This document shows, one piece after another, positions 17,792-26,943 of a stretch of 64,000 bases of DNA. Position numbers and translations under genes: made by a program. Under the pieces are notes generated by a model. That model was not told the origin of the DNA and did not search any database. It worked only from the letters and a program-made list of their open reading frames with translations. Source of the stretch: Geobacter sp. (GTDB lineage Bacteria > Desulfobacterota > Desulfuromonadia > Geobacterales > Pseudopelobacteraceae); NCBI GenBank assembly GCA_009885845.1, contig VFJW01000103.1:1-64000 (forward strand). The letters are read 5' to 3'. Within the stretch, counting starts at the first letter, position 1. Every line of letters starts with the position of its first letter.

Positions 17792-18235
17792 ATGATTGTT
17801 ATCGGAAGTGACCATGGAGGCTTACTCCTTAAAACCGCCCTGACCGGGTATCTGGAGCGCAGAGGTGTTGGCGTGACCGACGCGGGAACCAACGGAGATG
17901 CTTCAGTTGATTACCCCGATTTCGGCCGGAAAGTCGCCGAAAGCGTTATTTCGGGTGAGGCGGAAGCGGGTATTCTGATCTGTGGAACCGGGATCGGCAT
18001 GTCGATTGCGGCTAACAAAATCCCCGGTATTCGCGCCGCTCTGGTGACGGATGTGTTTATGGCCCGCATGGCAAAAGAGCATAATAACGCAAATGTGCTG
18101 GTGCTTGGAGGCCGTGTTCTTGATGAACAGAAAGCGTGTGATCTCGTCGGTGCCTGGTTTGATGCGGCGTTCGAAGGCGGCCGGCATCAGGCGCGTCTGG
18201 ACAAGATAACCGCCCTTGAGAAGAAATATTCCTGA
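17792..18235 (+). CDS. rpiB: ribose-5-phosphate isomerase B
   Basis: This 147-residue RpiB/LacAB-family isomerase interconverts ribose 5-phosphate and ribulose 5-phosphate. MIVIGSDHGG at the N-terminus and GILICGTGIGMSIAANK with the catalytic Cys are diagnostic. It lies 12 bases after fabF and just before glyA, as in related genomes. Confidence 0.94.
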   Translation: MIVIGSDHGGLLLKTALTGYLERRGVGVTDAGTNGDASVDYPDFGRKVAESVISGEAEAGILICGTGIGMSIAANKIPGIRAALVTDVFMARMAKEHNNANVLVLGGRVLDEQKACDLVGAWFDAAFEGGRHQARLDKITALEKKYS

Positions 18236-18267
18236 CGAAAAGTAAATGGAAACATACGCTCCCACAG

Positions 18268-18295
18268 GCGGGACCTGCTACGGCATGTGTCCCGT
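18268..18295 (+). terminator. hairpin between rpiB and glyA
   Basis: GCGGGAC (18268-18274) can pair with GTCCCGT (18289-18295) around a 14-base loop, followed by TTGCTGTTTT. It may be a weak terminator of the fab-rpiB transcript or a leader structure for glyA. I recognise no riboswitch consensus. Confidence 0.35.
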
Positions 18296-18340
18296 TTGCT
18301 GTTTTAATGTGAAACATGAAGAAATATTTGAGGAGAACCC

Positions 18341-19588
18341 ATGACTGCCCTTTCCCAATTTGATCCCCAGGTAGCTGAAGCTATTCGTCGTGAAACCGAG
18401 CGCCAGGAATATAATCTTGAATTGATCGCTTCTGAAAATTTTGTTTCTGAAGCGGTCCTGGAAGCGCAAGGGTCAATTATGACCAACAAATACGCTGAAG
18501 GGTATCCCGGCAAGCGTTATTACGGCGGCTGCGAGCACGTTGACGTCGTTGAACAGCTTGCTATTGACCGGGCGAAAGAACTTTTTGGCGCAGAACACGC
18601 CAACGTACAACCGCATTCCGGTTCCCAGGCAAACATGGCGGTCTATTTTGCCGCCTGCAAGCCGGGAGACACAATTCTTGGGATGAATCTTTCGCATGGC
18701 GGGCATCTCACTCATGGCAGTCCGGTTAATTTTTCAGGACGTTTCTATACGATTGTTCCCTACGGAGTGTCGCCCGAAACTGAAACAATTGACTATGCCG
18801 AGGTTGAACGTCTGGCTCTTGAGCATAAACCTGCAATGATAGTAGTCGGAGCCAGTGCGTATCCGCGAACCCTTGATTTCCCGGCTTTCCGTGCGATAGC
18901 TGATAAAGTCGGGGCGAAAGTCATGGTCGATATGGCTCATATTGCCGGTCTGGTTGCTGCCGGCGTGCATCCCAGTCCGGTTCCCTATGCCGAGTTTGTG
19001 ACGACGACGACCCATAAAACGCTGCGTGGCCCTCGCGGCGGCATGATCCTCTGCCGGGAGGAATTCGCCAAGTCGATAAATTCCCAGATTTTCCCCGGTA
19101 TTCAGGGAGGACCGCTTATGCATGTTATCGCTGCCAAGGCGGTGGCATTTAAAGAGGCACTGCAGCCTGGATTCAAAGCCTATCAGCAACAGATTGTCAA
19201 TAACGCCCGGGCTCTTTCTGCAGCCCTTATACAGCGTGGGTTTAAGCTGACGAGCGGCGGAACTGATAACCACCTTATGTTGATTAATTTTTCAGGTACC
19301 GAGATAACCGGTAAAGCTGCAGAAGAAGCTCTCGACAAGGCAGGTATCACGGTCAATAAAAACACCGTACCGTTTGAAACCCGTTCTCCGTTCGTTACCT
19401 CCGGAATCCGGATCGGAACGCCGGCCTGTACATCTCATGGTTTGAAAGAAGCTGAAATGGATCAGGTTGCCGGCTATATTGCCGATGCGGTGGCGAATAT
19501 CGGCAATGACGCGAAGCTGGCAGCGATAAAGGGGCAGGTAAATTCTATGATGAAGAAATTTCCACTCTACGTCGACAGGCTTGCCTAA
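18341..19588 (+). CDS. glyA: serine hydroxymethyltransferase
   Basis: This 415-residue PLP enzyme converts serine and tetrahydrofolate to glycine and methylene-tetrahydrofolate. It has the family N-terminal motif [12 protein letters not shown], the PLP lysine in [14 protein letters not shown], and [15 protein letters not shown]. It is preceded by GAGGAG. A strong terminator follows 23 bases after the stop. Confidence 0.97.
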   Translation: MTALSQFDPQVAEAIRRETERQEYNLELIASENFVSEAVLEAQGSIMTNKYAEGYPGKRYYGGCEHVDVVEQLAIDRAKELFGAEHANVQPHSGSQANMAVYFAACKPGDTILGMNLSHGGHLTHGSPVNFSGRFYTIVPYGVSPETETIDYAEVERLALEHKPAMIVVGASAYPRTLDFPAFRAIADKVGAKVMVDMAHIAGLVAAGVHPSPVPYAEFVTTTTHKTLRGPRGGMILCREEFAKSINSQIFPGIQGGPLMHVIAAKAVAFKEALQPGFKAYQQQIVNNARALSAALIQRGFKLTSGGTDNHLMLINFSGTEITGKAAEEALDKAGITVNKNTVPFETRSPFVTSGIRIGTPACTSHGLKEAEMDQVAGYIADAVANIGNDAKLAAIKGQVNSMMKKFPLYVDRLA

Positions 19589-19611
19589 TAGTAAAAAATC
19601 ACGTAGTAACG

Positions 19612-19645
19612 AGACCCACCGGACATGTTCCGGCGGGTCTTTTTT
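19612..19645 (+). terminator. strong Rho-independent terminator after glyA
   Basis: AGACCCACCGGA (19612-19623) pairs with TCCGGCGGGTCT (19629-19640), nearly perfect over 12 bases with a 5-base loop, and runs straight into TTTTTT. It ends the fab-rpiB-glyA block. Confidence 0.9.
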
Positions 19646-19685
19646 ATGAATGTGAAAACAGCTTATGTGGCAGGAGAAATAACGT

Positions 19686-21050
19686 ATGCCGGAAACAGGC
19701 TCCATTACAACCGAACAATTGCGTACGTGGGATAAACGCCACGTCTGGCATCCGTTTACCCAGATGCAGGAATGGCAACGCGACGAGCAGATCATTATCG
19801 TAAAAGGGGAGGGGTGCTGGTTGATCGATACCGATGGCAATCGCTACCTCGATGGCGTGGCTTCCATGTGGACAAACGTTCACGGCCACTGCCGCCGGGA
19901 GCTGAATGATGCTCTGAAGGAGCAGGTTGACCGCCTTGAACACTCGACATTGCTGGGTCTTGCCAGTGAACAGAGTATCATTCTTGCGGCACGCCTGGCT
20001 CAAATTACACCTCTGGGGCTGGATCGGTTTTTCTACTCGGATAACGGTTCAACGGCCATGGAAGTTGCCGTCAAGATGGCATATCAGTATCAGGTTCATG
20101 CCGGGCATCCGGAACGGAGCCGGTTTATTACATTCCGGCACGCCTATCATGGTGATACCCTCGGTGCGGTGAGTGTCGGAGGAATCGGCATTTATCACAC
20201 AACATTCAAGCCGCTCATGTTTGAGACGCTTCAATCTCCATCCCCTTACTGCTACCGGTGTGAGCTCGGCTGCAGCAGAGCCTCCTGCAACATGGAGTGT
20301 ATTACCGCTCTCGAAGAGTTGATGACACAAAATGCCGGTCTTGTCGCCGGGCTTGTGATCGAGCCGCTTGTTCAAGGGGCCGGCGGGATGATTGTACAGC
20401 CGGCAGGTTTTTTAAAGCGGGTACGTGATCTGTGCGACCGCTATGATATATTGATGATTGTTGACGAAGTTGCGACCGGATTCGGCAGAACCGGCACCAT
20501 GTTCGCCTGCCAGCATGAGGGTGTCGTGCCTGATATCATGGCTATTTCGAAGGGAATAGCTGCCGGATATCTGCCTCTGGCGGCGACCGTTACGGTTGAC
20601 AAAGTCTACTCGGCATTTTTAGGTTCTTATTCAGAATTGAAAACATTTTTTCATGGCCATACTTTTACCGGGAATCCGTTAGCCTGTGCCGTCGCTCTGA
20701 AAAGTCTGGAACTCTTTCAAAAAGACAATCTGCTGGCAGAACTACAGCCAAAAATTGCACATCTGAAGCAGCGTCTTAATCATTTCAAAGCACTGCCGCA
20801 TGTTGGCGATGTTCGGCAGTGTGGTCTGGCTGCCGGCATTGAACTGGTTGAAAACAAGGAAAGTGCTGCAGCGTATCCATGGGAGGAGAGGGTCGGTATC
20901 AGAGTTTGTCTTGAAGCGCGTGCGCGGGGAGTATTCTCCCGTCCTTTGGGAAATACGATCGTTATTTTCCCGCCGCTGGTTATCTCGAATGACGAGCTTG
21001 ATTTTCTTTTGGATGTATTACATGAATCAATACGGGTTGTTACGGAATGA
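19686..21050 (+). CDS. bioA: adenosylmethionine-8-amino-7-oxononanoate aminotransferase
   Basis: This 454-residue class-III aminotransferase of the BioA type makes 7,8-diaminononanoate in biotin synthesis. WHPFTQMQEW at the N-terminus is diagnostic of BioA, and the PLP lysine is in AISKGIAAGYLPL. VDEVATGFGRTG binds the cofactor. A CysX-rich stretch near residues 180-205 (CYRCELGCSRASC) is a notable insert. No other bio genes are nearby; the next gene is a regulator. Confidence 0.92.
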   Translation: MPETGSITTEQLRTWDKRHVWHPFTQMQEWQRDEQIIIVKGEGCWLIDTDGNRYLDGVASMWTNVHGHCRRELNDALKEQVDRLEHSTLLGLASEQSIILAARLAQITPLGLDRFFYSDNGSTAMEVAVKMAYQYQVHAGHPERSRFITFRHAYHGDTLGAVSVGGIGIYHTTFKPLMFETLQSPSPYCYRCELGCSRASCNMECITALEELMTQNAGLVAGLVIEPLVQGAGGMIVQPAGFLKRVRDLCDRYDILMIVDEVATGFGRTGTMFACQHEGVVPDIMAISKGIAAGYLPLAATVTVDKVYSAFLGSYSELKTFFHGHTFTGNPLACAVALKSLELFQKDNLLAELQPKIAHLKQRLNHFKALPHVGDVRQCGLAAGIELVENKESAAAYPWEERVGIRVCLEARARGVFSRPLGNTIVIFPPLVISNDELDFLLDVLHESIRVVTE

Positions 21051-21071
21051 CTGGCTGTTCGGGGATAGTTC

Positions 21072-22451
21072 ATGAATGATATAATAAAAATCCTGGTGAT
21101 TGATGATGATGACTCGGGACGCGAAGCACTCACCATGCTATTGTGTTCTGCGGGGTATGAAGTCAGTTCTGCAGCAACCGGTAAGAGTGCGCTGAATCTG
21201 ATCGACCAGGAACAGTATCAGGTGGTTGTCTCCGATCTGTTTCTCCCCGATATAAGCGGACTTGATATTCTGCAGAATGTACAGAAAATCTCGCCCTCTA
21301 CCGAAGTTATTGTCGTGACCGGTCACGCTTCGGCGCAAACAGCCGTCAGGGCGATGAAAGAGGGTGCATTTGATTATATCACCAAGCCGATTGATTTCGA
21401 CGAACTGAAAATAGTTGTGTTAAATGCCCTGGAGAAACAGAATCTGAAGTCGGAAAATATATATCTTCGCAGGCAGCTCCAGGGGCGTTTTGAATTCAAT
21501 AATATTATCGGCAGCTCTCCGGCAATGAACCTCGTGTTTGAACGCATGAATCGTATTGTAAAAACCGACTCGGCTATTCTGGTCAGTGGCGAATCAGGCA
21601 CCGGTAAAGAGCTGGTAGCCAAGGCACTTCACTATAACGGTTCCCGCAAGGAACGCCCGTTTGTTGCGGTAAACTGCAGTGCCATTCCGGAATTGTTGCT
21701 TGAAAGCGAACTTTTTGGTCACGTTCGGGGTGCGTTTACCGGAGCTGTCAAGGATAAACCGGGGAAATTCGAGACTGCCAATCATGGCACCATTTTTCTT
21801 GATGAAATAGGCACACTCCCGCTTCACCTGCAGGCGAAATTACTGCGGGTTCTTCAGGAGCATGAAGTAGAACGTGTTGGTTCCAACAAAACGATTAAAC
21901 TGCATGTCAGAGTTATTTCCGCTACCAACGCTGACCTTGAAAGCATGGTGCAGCGGGGTGAATTCCGGGAAGATCTGTATTACCGCTTGAACGTCATCCC
22001 TCTGCACCTCCCCCCGCTGCGTGAACGTCAACAGGATATTATACATCTGACCGCGTTTTTTCTTGAAAAACAGTGTCGTTTGATGGGGCGAGCGCCATGT
22101 ACCATCAGCAGTCAGGCTCTTGAGGTATTGGAATCGTATTGCTGGCCGGGAAATGTGCGGGAGCTGGAAAATCTGATTGAAAGAATGATCGTTTTAACTG
22201 ATGCCTCTGTTATAACACTCGATGATGTGCCGAGCAAAATCGTTGGTGAAAAACCGTCCGGAGACGCGGTTCATATTGCCATGCCGAGCGCGGGGCTGGA
22301 CCTGGATGCGACGGTCTCCCGCATCGAACGCTCACTAATATCTCAGGCGCTGGTTTCTGCAGGTGGGGTCAAGGCAAAGGCGGCGGCTCTGTTGGGGATT
22401 AACCGGACAACTCTGGTTGAAAAGATACGAAGGATAAAAATGGACGAATGA
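21072..22451 (+). CDS. NtrC-family sigma-54-dependent response regulator
   Basis: This 459-residue activator has three domains. The receiver (1-120) has the phosphoacceptor D55 in VVSDLFLPD. The AAA+ domain (about 145-375) has GESGTGKELVA as Walker A and GAFTGA for sigma-54 contact. A Fis-type helix-turn-helix (about 415-459, AAALLGINRTTLVEKIRR) follows. It will activate sigma-54 promoters when phosphorylated. No cognate histidine kinase lies beside it, so it is an orphan and its signal is unknown. It starts 21 bases after bioA. Confidence 0.93.
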   Translation: MNDIIKILVIDDDDSGREALTMLLCSAGYEVSSAATGKSALNLIDQEQYQVVVSDLFLPDISGLDILQNVQKISPSTEVIVVTGHASAQTAVRAMKEGAFDYITKPIDFDELKIVVLNALEKQNLKSENIYLRRQLQGRFEFNNIIGSSPAMNLVFERMNRIVKTDSAILVSGESGTGKELVAKALHYNGSRKERPFVAVNCSAIPELLLESELFGHVRGAFTGAVKDKPGKFETANHGTIFLDEIGTLPLHLQAKLLRVLQEHEVERVGSNKTIKLHVRVISATNADLESMVQRGEFREDLYYRLNVIPLHLPPLRERQQDIIHLTAFFLEKQCRLMGRAPCTISSQALEVLESYCWPGNVRELENLIERMIVLTDASVITLDDVPSKIVGEKPSGDAVHIAMPSAGLDLDATVSRIERSLISQALVSAGGVKAKAAALLGINRTTLVEKIRRIKMDE

Positions 22452-22455
22452 AAAA

Positions 22456-22893
22456 TCAGAAATCGTTTTGAAGTCTCCGCGGAGAGAATCGTACCGCAAT
22501 AATCCTGATACAGGCGAGTGACAGAACCAGAGCAATAACCATGGCAACGCCCTGCCAATCCATGTCCCGATACCAGAACGCCATGACTTCGGTCAGAACG
22601 GTCACCATCACCGTATCTATAATGTAGGTGACCTTCACCCTCCCTTCAGTGAAATAGGCGAGAGCCGTCCTCAAAACCTCAACCACGGCAAGTACGGTCA
22701 GCATGTCCACCAGTATCGACTTGAACGCAGTATGATAATCGCCGTTCAGAACCAGTCGCAGGTCATACAGTGTACAACCGATACCGGCCAGTATTGCCAG
22801 CATGATCACGACAATCAGAAATGACAGCAGGACACGCGCCGAACTTTCGAAAAACCGGGTAATTTTCAGATCTATTGTTTCTTCTCTCCACAT
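22456..22893 (-). CDS. PsiE-like membrane protein
   Basis: This 145-residue inner-membrane protein has four hydrophobic segments: VLLSFLIVVIMLAILAGIG, MLTVLAVVEVLRTALAYF, IDTVMVTVLTEVMAFWY and VAMVIALVLSLACIRIIAV. The layout and the VLRTALAYF motif resemble the phosphate-starvation-inducible PsiE family. The start MWREETIDLK at 22893 has a GGAGAG site. It is the second gene of a leftward pair beside phoB, which fits a phosphate-stress role. The molecular function of PsiE is not known. It converges on the sigma-54 regulator with 4 bases between stops. Confidence 0.75.
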   Translation of the reverse strand: MWREETIDLKITRFFESSARVLLSFLIVVIMLAILAGIGCTLYDLRLVLNGDYHTAFKSILVDMLTVLAVVEVLRTALAYFTEGRVKVTYIIDTVMVTVLTEVMAFWYRDMDWQGVAMVIALVLSLACIRIIAVRFSPRRLQNDF

Positions 22894-22904
22894 CTGCTCT
22901 CTCC

Positions 22905-23099
22905 TTATCCCTGGTTCCAGCACAACCCCGCTGCTATCGTGCTGCTAATGACAACTCCATTCATGTCCGGCAGATTCATCGGCTTGTGACAGGCACCGCA
23001 GGTGGTACCGTCCTGCAGTTTTGCCCAGAGCACCAGGTTTTCCGAGTCGCACCAGTCGCAACACCAGAAGTAATAGTCTTCGTTCATCCTTATTTTCAT
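22905..23099 (-). CDS. small zinc-ribbon-like protein
   Basis: This 64-residue protein starts MKIRMNEDYYFWCCDWCDS at an ATG with GGAGGAAAC before it. Two cysteine pairs, CDWC region and CGAC, lie about 22 residues apart and suggest a zinc ribbon. No DNA-binding or enzyme domain can be claimed. It is 11 bases upstream of the PsiE-like gene, so the two form a unit divergent from phoB. Confidence 0.7.
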   Translation of the reverse strand: MKIRMNEDYYFWCCDWCDSENLVLWAKLQDGTTCGACHKPMNLPDMNGVVISSTIAAGLCWNQG

Positions 23100-23309
23100 C
23101 GTTGTTTCCTCCCTCTGTTTTTCCTCAGTATATACAACCAGTATTACAATCACGTGAAGGTTAGATAAAATCTTTGTGAATTTTTAGTAAGTTACAAATT
23201 GATTTCTGCGGATTTTCGGCAGACAATAATTTGGCTAACGAACTATTCTGTTAATAAGGGCTTGACTCACACTCCGTCCGGATGCAAATTCTACAAAATC
23301 TTTATCTGC

Positions 23310-23343
23310 CTGTAACGTACCTGTAACAATTGTATGGTATTTA
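23310..23343 (+). promoter_or_regulatory. Pho box and -10 for phoB
   Basis: CTGTAAC occurs at 23310-23316 and again at 23321-23327, an exact 11-base period as in PhoB-binding Pho boxes. TATTTA at 23338-23343 lies 10 bases downstream, where a -10 is expected when PhoB replaces the -35. A weaker unit, CTTTATC, sits one turn upstream at 23300. This predicts autoregulation of phoB-phoR by phosphate starvation. Confidence 0.8.
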
Positions 23344-23386
23344 CGTAGTGCGTATATTGAATGTGAACCAAGAGCAGGAGCATGAC

Positions 23387-24070
23387 ATGAAGAAAGTGCT
23401 GATTATCGAAGATGAAAAAGACCTGGCGGAACTACTGGCTTTCAATCTTGAGAAGGAAGGGTACGCCGCAACCTGCGTTCATGACGGCAAGCAGGGGTTG
23501 GAGAGGGCCGGTGCCGATCTGCCTGATCTGATCCTGCTGGATCTGATGCTGCCCGGGCTGCTGGGTACTGAAGTCTGCAAGGCGCTACGCAAGGACCCGC
23601 GTACCACCCGGATCCCGATTATCATGATAACGGCAAAAGGTGACGAAATTGATCGCGTCGTCGGATTTGAAGTCGGAGCCGACGATTACATTGTGAAACC
23701 GTTCTCCATGCGTGAGGTTGCTCTGCGGGTCAAGGCGGTCATGAGGCGCACGGAGCCTGATGCACAGGCTCCGTTGCCGGAACTGTTTTCTGTCGGAGAT
23801 ATCGTCATCGACAAACAGCGTCATACGGTGACCAGTGCCGGCTTCGATATTGAGCTGACCAGCACCGAATTCAAACTGCTGCTCCATCTGGCGGAGAACA
23901 AGGGTCGTGTGCACAGCCGTGAACAGTTGCTGCAGCGGGTCTGGGGCTACAATAATGCCGGTGACACCAGAACCGTTGATACTCATGTTACCCGTTTGCG
24001 CGGCAAACTGGGACTGCCTGGTGATATCATCAAGACCGTCCGTGGTTTCGGCTACAAGTTCGAGGAGTAA
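23387..24070 (+). CDS. phoB: phosphate-regulon response regulator PhoB
   Basis: This OmpR-family regulator has 227 residues. The receiver has acidic residues IIEDE and phosphoacceptor D52 in LILLDLMLPG, and the C-terminal winged helix contains LTSTEFKLLLHL and GDTRTVDTHVTRLRGKL. The PhoB assignment rests on the adjacent phoR kinase and pst transport genes plus Pho boxes. The ATG at 23387 with CAGGAG is preferred over an upstream in-frame TTG or GTG. phoR starts 3 bases after its stop. Confidence 0.93.
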   Translation: MKKVLIIEDEKDLAELLAFNLEKEGYAATCVHDGKQGLERAGADLPDLILLDLMLPGLLGTEVCKALRKDPRTTRIPIIMITAKGDEIDRVVGFEVGADDYIVKPFSMREVALRVKAVMRRTEPDAQAPLPELFSVGDIVIDKQRHTVTSAGFDIELTSTEFKLLLHLAENKGRVHSREQLLQRVWGYNNAGDTRTVDTHVTRLRGKLGLPGDIIKTVRGFGYKFEE

Positions 24071-24073
24071 CTC

Positions 24074-25831
24074 ATGGGATTCCGAACCAAACTGGTACTT
24101 TCCTATATCTTCCTGATCTTGCTGATCACCGGAAGTTTCTATCTCTACTTCAGCCATTCCCTGCAGCAGGGGATGATCGATGAGAGTCGGGTCAATCTGG
24201 CCAGCCAGACACAGATGGCCCGTCTGCTGGTTATGAGAAGTAAACAGATAACGTCACCGCAGCAGCTTTCCGAATCGATCGGAACTGTCATCAAGGCCCG
24301 CGTCACGCTAATCGCCCCGAACGGCACGGTTATCGGTGATTCGGACATCGGACAGGCACGCCTGGCACAGGTGGAGAATCATCTGCAGCGCCCGGAGGTA
24401 CAGGAGGCACTTAAGGGTGGTACCGGAAGTTCCCTGCGTTATTCGGATACGATACAGACCTCGATGCTGTATTCGGCGGCGACGTACGGCGGCGGGCGTG
24501 TTGATGGAATTGTTCGCCTGGCCCTGCCGCTGGAATACCTTACTTCCGCCCGAAGCAGTCTGCATGGTCTGGTGGGGGGAGCAGCAGCAGTAACGTTGCT
24601 GATCGCGCTCCTGTTCAGCTACGCCCTCTCCAATGTAACATCAAAACCGCTGCGGGACATGGCCGATGCCGCCGCCCGCATCGGCTACGGTGGCAGTAAA
24701 ACCAGAATCCCGGTAACCTCCCGGGACGAGATCGGGATGCTGGCAACGGTGCTGAATGATATGTCGGATCGAATCGAGGATCAGGTGCAGCGTCTTTCCA
24801 CAGAAAAACAGCGACTGGATACCATTCTGCGTAGTATGGGTGAGGGGGTTATGGTGACAACTCCCGATGGAGTCATAACCCTTGTTAATCCCGCCTTCCG
24901 CACACTCTTTTCGATTACCGGCGACGTTGAAGGGAAGCAGCTGGTAGAGATCTCACGCCACCCTGACCTGCTGGAGGCATTCAAGGACCTTGGCAAAGCG
25001 GATATACACGAGCTGGTACGGGAAATTTCCATTCAGCCTGATGATATGACCCTCCTGACGCATTGGGTCCCATTGAATGTTGACGGCTTCCGACAGGGGA
25101 TCGTCGCGGTTTTCCACGACATCAGCGATCTTAAGAAGGCGGAAAACATGCGCCGGGATTTTGTTGCCAATGTTTCTCATGAACTCCGGACCCCGGTAAC
25201 GATAATCAAAGGCTATGCCGAGACTCTGCTGGATGGCACTCTGGAATCTGACCCGGCCCGGGCAAAACGTTTTATTGAGATCATTTCCAGCCACTCGGAA
25301 CGCCTGACCAATCTGATAAACGATATTCTGACGCTGTCGAGTCTTGAAACAAAAGAGGCTCTGATCGAACTCAACCCTCTGGATGTGTCGGGAACGATTG
25401 CCAAGGCCTGTATGCTGCTCCAGGAACGGGCTGTTCAAAAAAGCATCCCGATACTCAATGAATCAACGGGAGGGGCGCTGCCTCGCGTGATGGCCGATCA
25501 GGGGAGGCTCGAACAGGTCGTTGTCAACCTCCTGGAGAACGCTATCAAGTACACTTCCGCTGGCGGTACCGTCCGTCTGTTTGCGGAGGATGCGGGAGAT
25601 TTTGTCAGGATATCGGTCGCGGATAGTGGCATCGGCATTCCCTTCAAGGATCTGCCGCGGATTTTCGAGCGTTTTTACCGGGTTGATGAAGCAAGGACCC
25701 GCGAACAGGGTGGGACCGGACTGGGATTGGCGATTGTAAAACATATTGTACAGCTTCATGGCGGGGTTGTTTCTGTTACAAGCGAGCCGGGCCAGGGATC
25801 GGTGTTCTCATTCACACTAAAAAAAGCGTGA
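24074..25831 (+). CDS. phoR: phosphate-regulon sensor histidine kinase PhoR
   Basis: This 585-residue kinase has a membrane segment at about 7-27, a periplasmic region of about 130 residues, a second membrane segment near 165-185, HAMP (about 185-240), PAS (about 250-350), HisKA with the phospho-His in FVANVSHELRTPVTI, and HATPase with NLLENAIKYT, DSGIGIP and GGTGLGLAIV. It phosphorylates PhoB when phosphate is low. It is longer than the enterobacterial form because it has a real extracytoplasmic domain, as in many Gram-positive and delta-group PhoR proteins. Confidence 0.93.
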   Translation: MGFRTKLVLSYIFLILLITGSFYLYFSHSLQQGMIDESRVNLASQTQMARLLVMRSKQITSPQQLSESIGTVIKARVTLIAPNGTVIGDSDIGQARLAQVENHLQRPEVQEALKGGTGSSLRYSDTIQTSMLYSAATYGGGRVDGIVRLALPLEYLTSARSSLHGLVGGAAAVTLLIALLFSYALSNVTSKPLRDMADAAARIGYGGSKTRIPVTSRDEIGMLATVLNDMSDRIEDQVQRLSTEKQRLDTILRSMGEGVMVTTPDGVITLVNPAFRTLFSITGDVEGKQLVEISRHPDLLEAFKDLGKADIHELVREISIQPDDMTLLTHWVPLNVDGFRQGIVAVFHDISDLKKAENMRRDFVANVSHELRTPVTIIKGYAETLLDGTLESDPARAKRFIEIISSHSERLTNLINDILTLSSLETKEALIELNPLDVSGTIAKACMLLQERAVQKSIPILNESTGGALPRVMADQGRLEQVVVNLLENAIKYTSAGGTVRLFAEDAGDFVRISVADSGIGIPFKDLPRIFERFYRVDEARTREQGGTGLGLAIVKHIVQLHGGVVSVTSEPGQGSVFSFTLKKA

Positions 25832-25880
25832 TAACTTCGTTGACGCACTTGATCCTGTTTACCAGGCCCAAAGAGCATAG

Positions 25881-25936
25881 ATTTAACCAACCTTTATCCT
25901 TTCTGTAACACCACTGTAACAGTAGTCTGCTATGGT
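25881..25936 (+). promoter_or_regulatory. Pho box and -10 for pstS
   Basis: CTGTAAC at 25903-25909 and 25914-25920 repeat with an 11-base period. Weaker units at 25892 (CTTTATC) and 25881 (ATTTAAC) keep the same phase. TATGGT at 25931-25936 sits exactly 10 bases after the last unit, matching the arrangement before phoB. It predicts PhoB-dependent expression of the pst operon. Confidence 0.82.
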
Positions 25937-25977
25937 ACACATACATCTGTAACAAAACTCAAAGGAGGAAATATTAC

Positions 25978-26943
25978 ATGTTAAAAAAATCAATTCTGAC
26001 CGCTGCCCTGCTGGCGGTCACCGTCGTAGCGGCTCACGCAGAAAAGGTGACAGTAGACGCTAAAATCAAGAACTACACCCCCGCCGCCGGAGTGGCCGGC
26101 AACCTCGGCAGTATCGGTTCCGACAGTCTCAACAACCTGATGACCTACTGGGCTGAAGGATTCAAGAAAAAATACCCTAACGTCAACATCCAGATCGAAG
26201 GTAAAGGTTCCAGCACTGCACCTCCTGCCCTGATCGCCGGTACTGCCCAACTTGGCCCCATGTCCCGCGAAATGAAGGGTTCAGAGATCGAGGAGTTTGA
26301 AAAGAAATACGGCTACAAACCGACCAGAATCGGTGTGGCGCTCGATTCACTGGCGGTGTTTGTCAACAAGGACAATCCGATCAAGAGCCTGTCACTTGAC
26401 AAGGTTGATGCCATCTTCTCCAAAACCCATAAACGGGGCGGCGCTGATGTCACCACCTGGGGACAACTGGGTGTAACCGGCAAACTTGCGGCCATGCCGA
26501 TCAGCATCTACGGCCGTAACTCCGCTTCCGGCACCTACGGGTATTTCAAGGAGCACGCCTTGAGTAAAGGCGATTTCAAGAACACGGTCAAGGAACAGCC
26601 CGGCTCCGCTTCCGTTGTGGAAGGTGTTGCCAAGGATATCGGCGCCATTGGCTACTCAGGAATCGGCTACGCAACATCAGGTGTACGTGCGGTACCGCTT
26701 TCCGCCAAAGAAGGGGGCAAAGTTGCCGAAGCCACTTACGCAAACGTCCTGAACGGATCGTACCCTATGAGCCGCGTACTCTATATCTATGTTGCCAAGA
26801 AGCCGGGCCAGCCGTTGCCCAAAGTGGTTGAAGAGTTCCTTCGCTATGCGCTCTCAAAGGAAGGTCAGGAAGTCGTCATAAAAGATGGCTACGATCCGCT
26901 GACCGCCAAACTGGTTGAAGATCAGTTGAAAGCATTGAAGTAG
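25978..26943 (+). CDS. pstS: phosphate-binding protein PstS
   Basis: This 321-residue periplasmic binding protein delivers phosphate to PstCA. It has the signal peptide MLKKSILTAALLAVTVVAAHA. Phosphate-contact motifs are IGSDSLNNLM, EGKGSSTAPPALI and GRNSASGTYGYF. It is preceded by AAAGGAGG and the Pho box. Its stop codon lies within the first arm of the repeat cluster that fills the gap to pstC. Confidence 0.95.
   Translation: MLKKSILTAALLAVTVVAAHAEKVTVDAKIKNYTPAAGVAGNLGSIGSDSLNNLMTYWAEGFKKKYPNVNIQIEGKGSSTAPPALIAGTAQLGPMSREMKGSEIEEFEKKYGYKPTRIGVALDSLAVFVNKDNPIKSLSLDKVDAIFSKTHKRGGADVTTWGQLGVTGKLAAMPISIYGRNSASGTYGYFKEHALSKGDFKNTVKEQPGSASVVEGVAKDIGAIGYSGIGYATSGVRAVPLSAKEGGKVAEATYANVLNGSYPMSRVLYIYVAKKPGQPLPKVVEEFLRYALSKEGQEVVIKDGYDPLTAKLVEDQLKALK

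Noticed and set aside
18236-18340. riboswitch (glycine or folate type) before glyA
   Set aside because: Only one simple hairpin is visible. The conserved cores of the known classes were not found.
22875-23168. 97-codon plus-strand frame opposite the psiE-like pair
   Set aside because: It overlaps two better-supported minus-strand genes, has low-quality composition and lacks a ribosome site.
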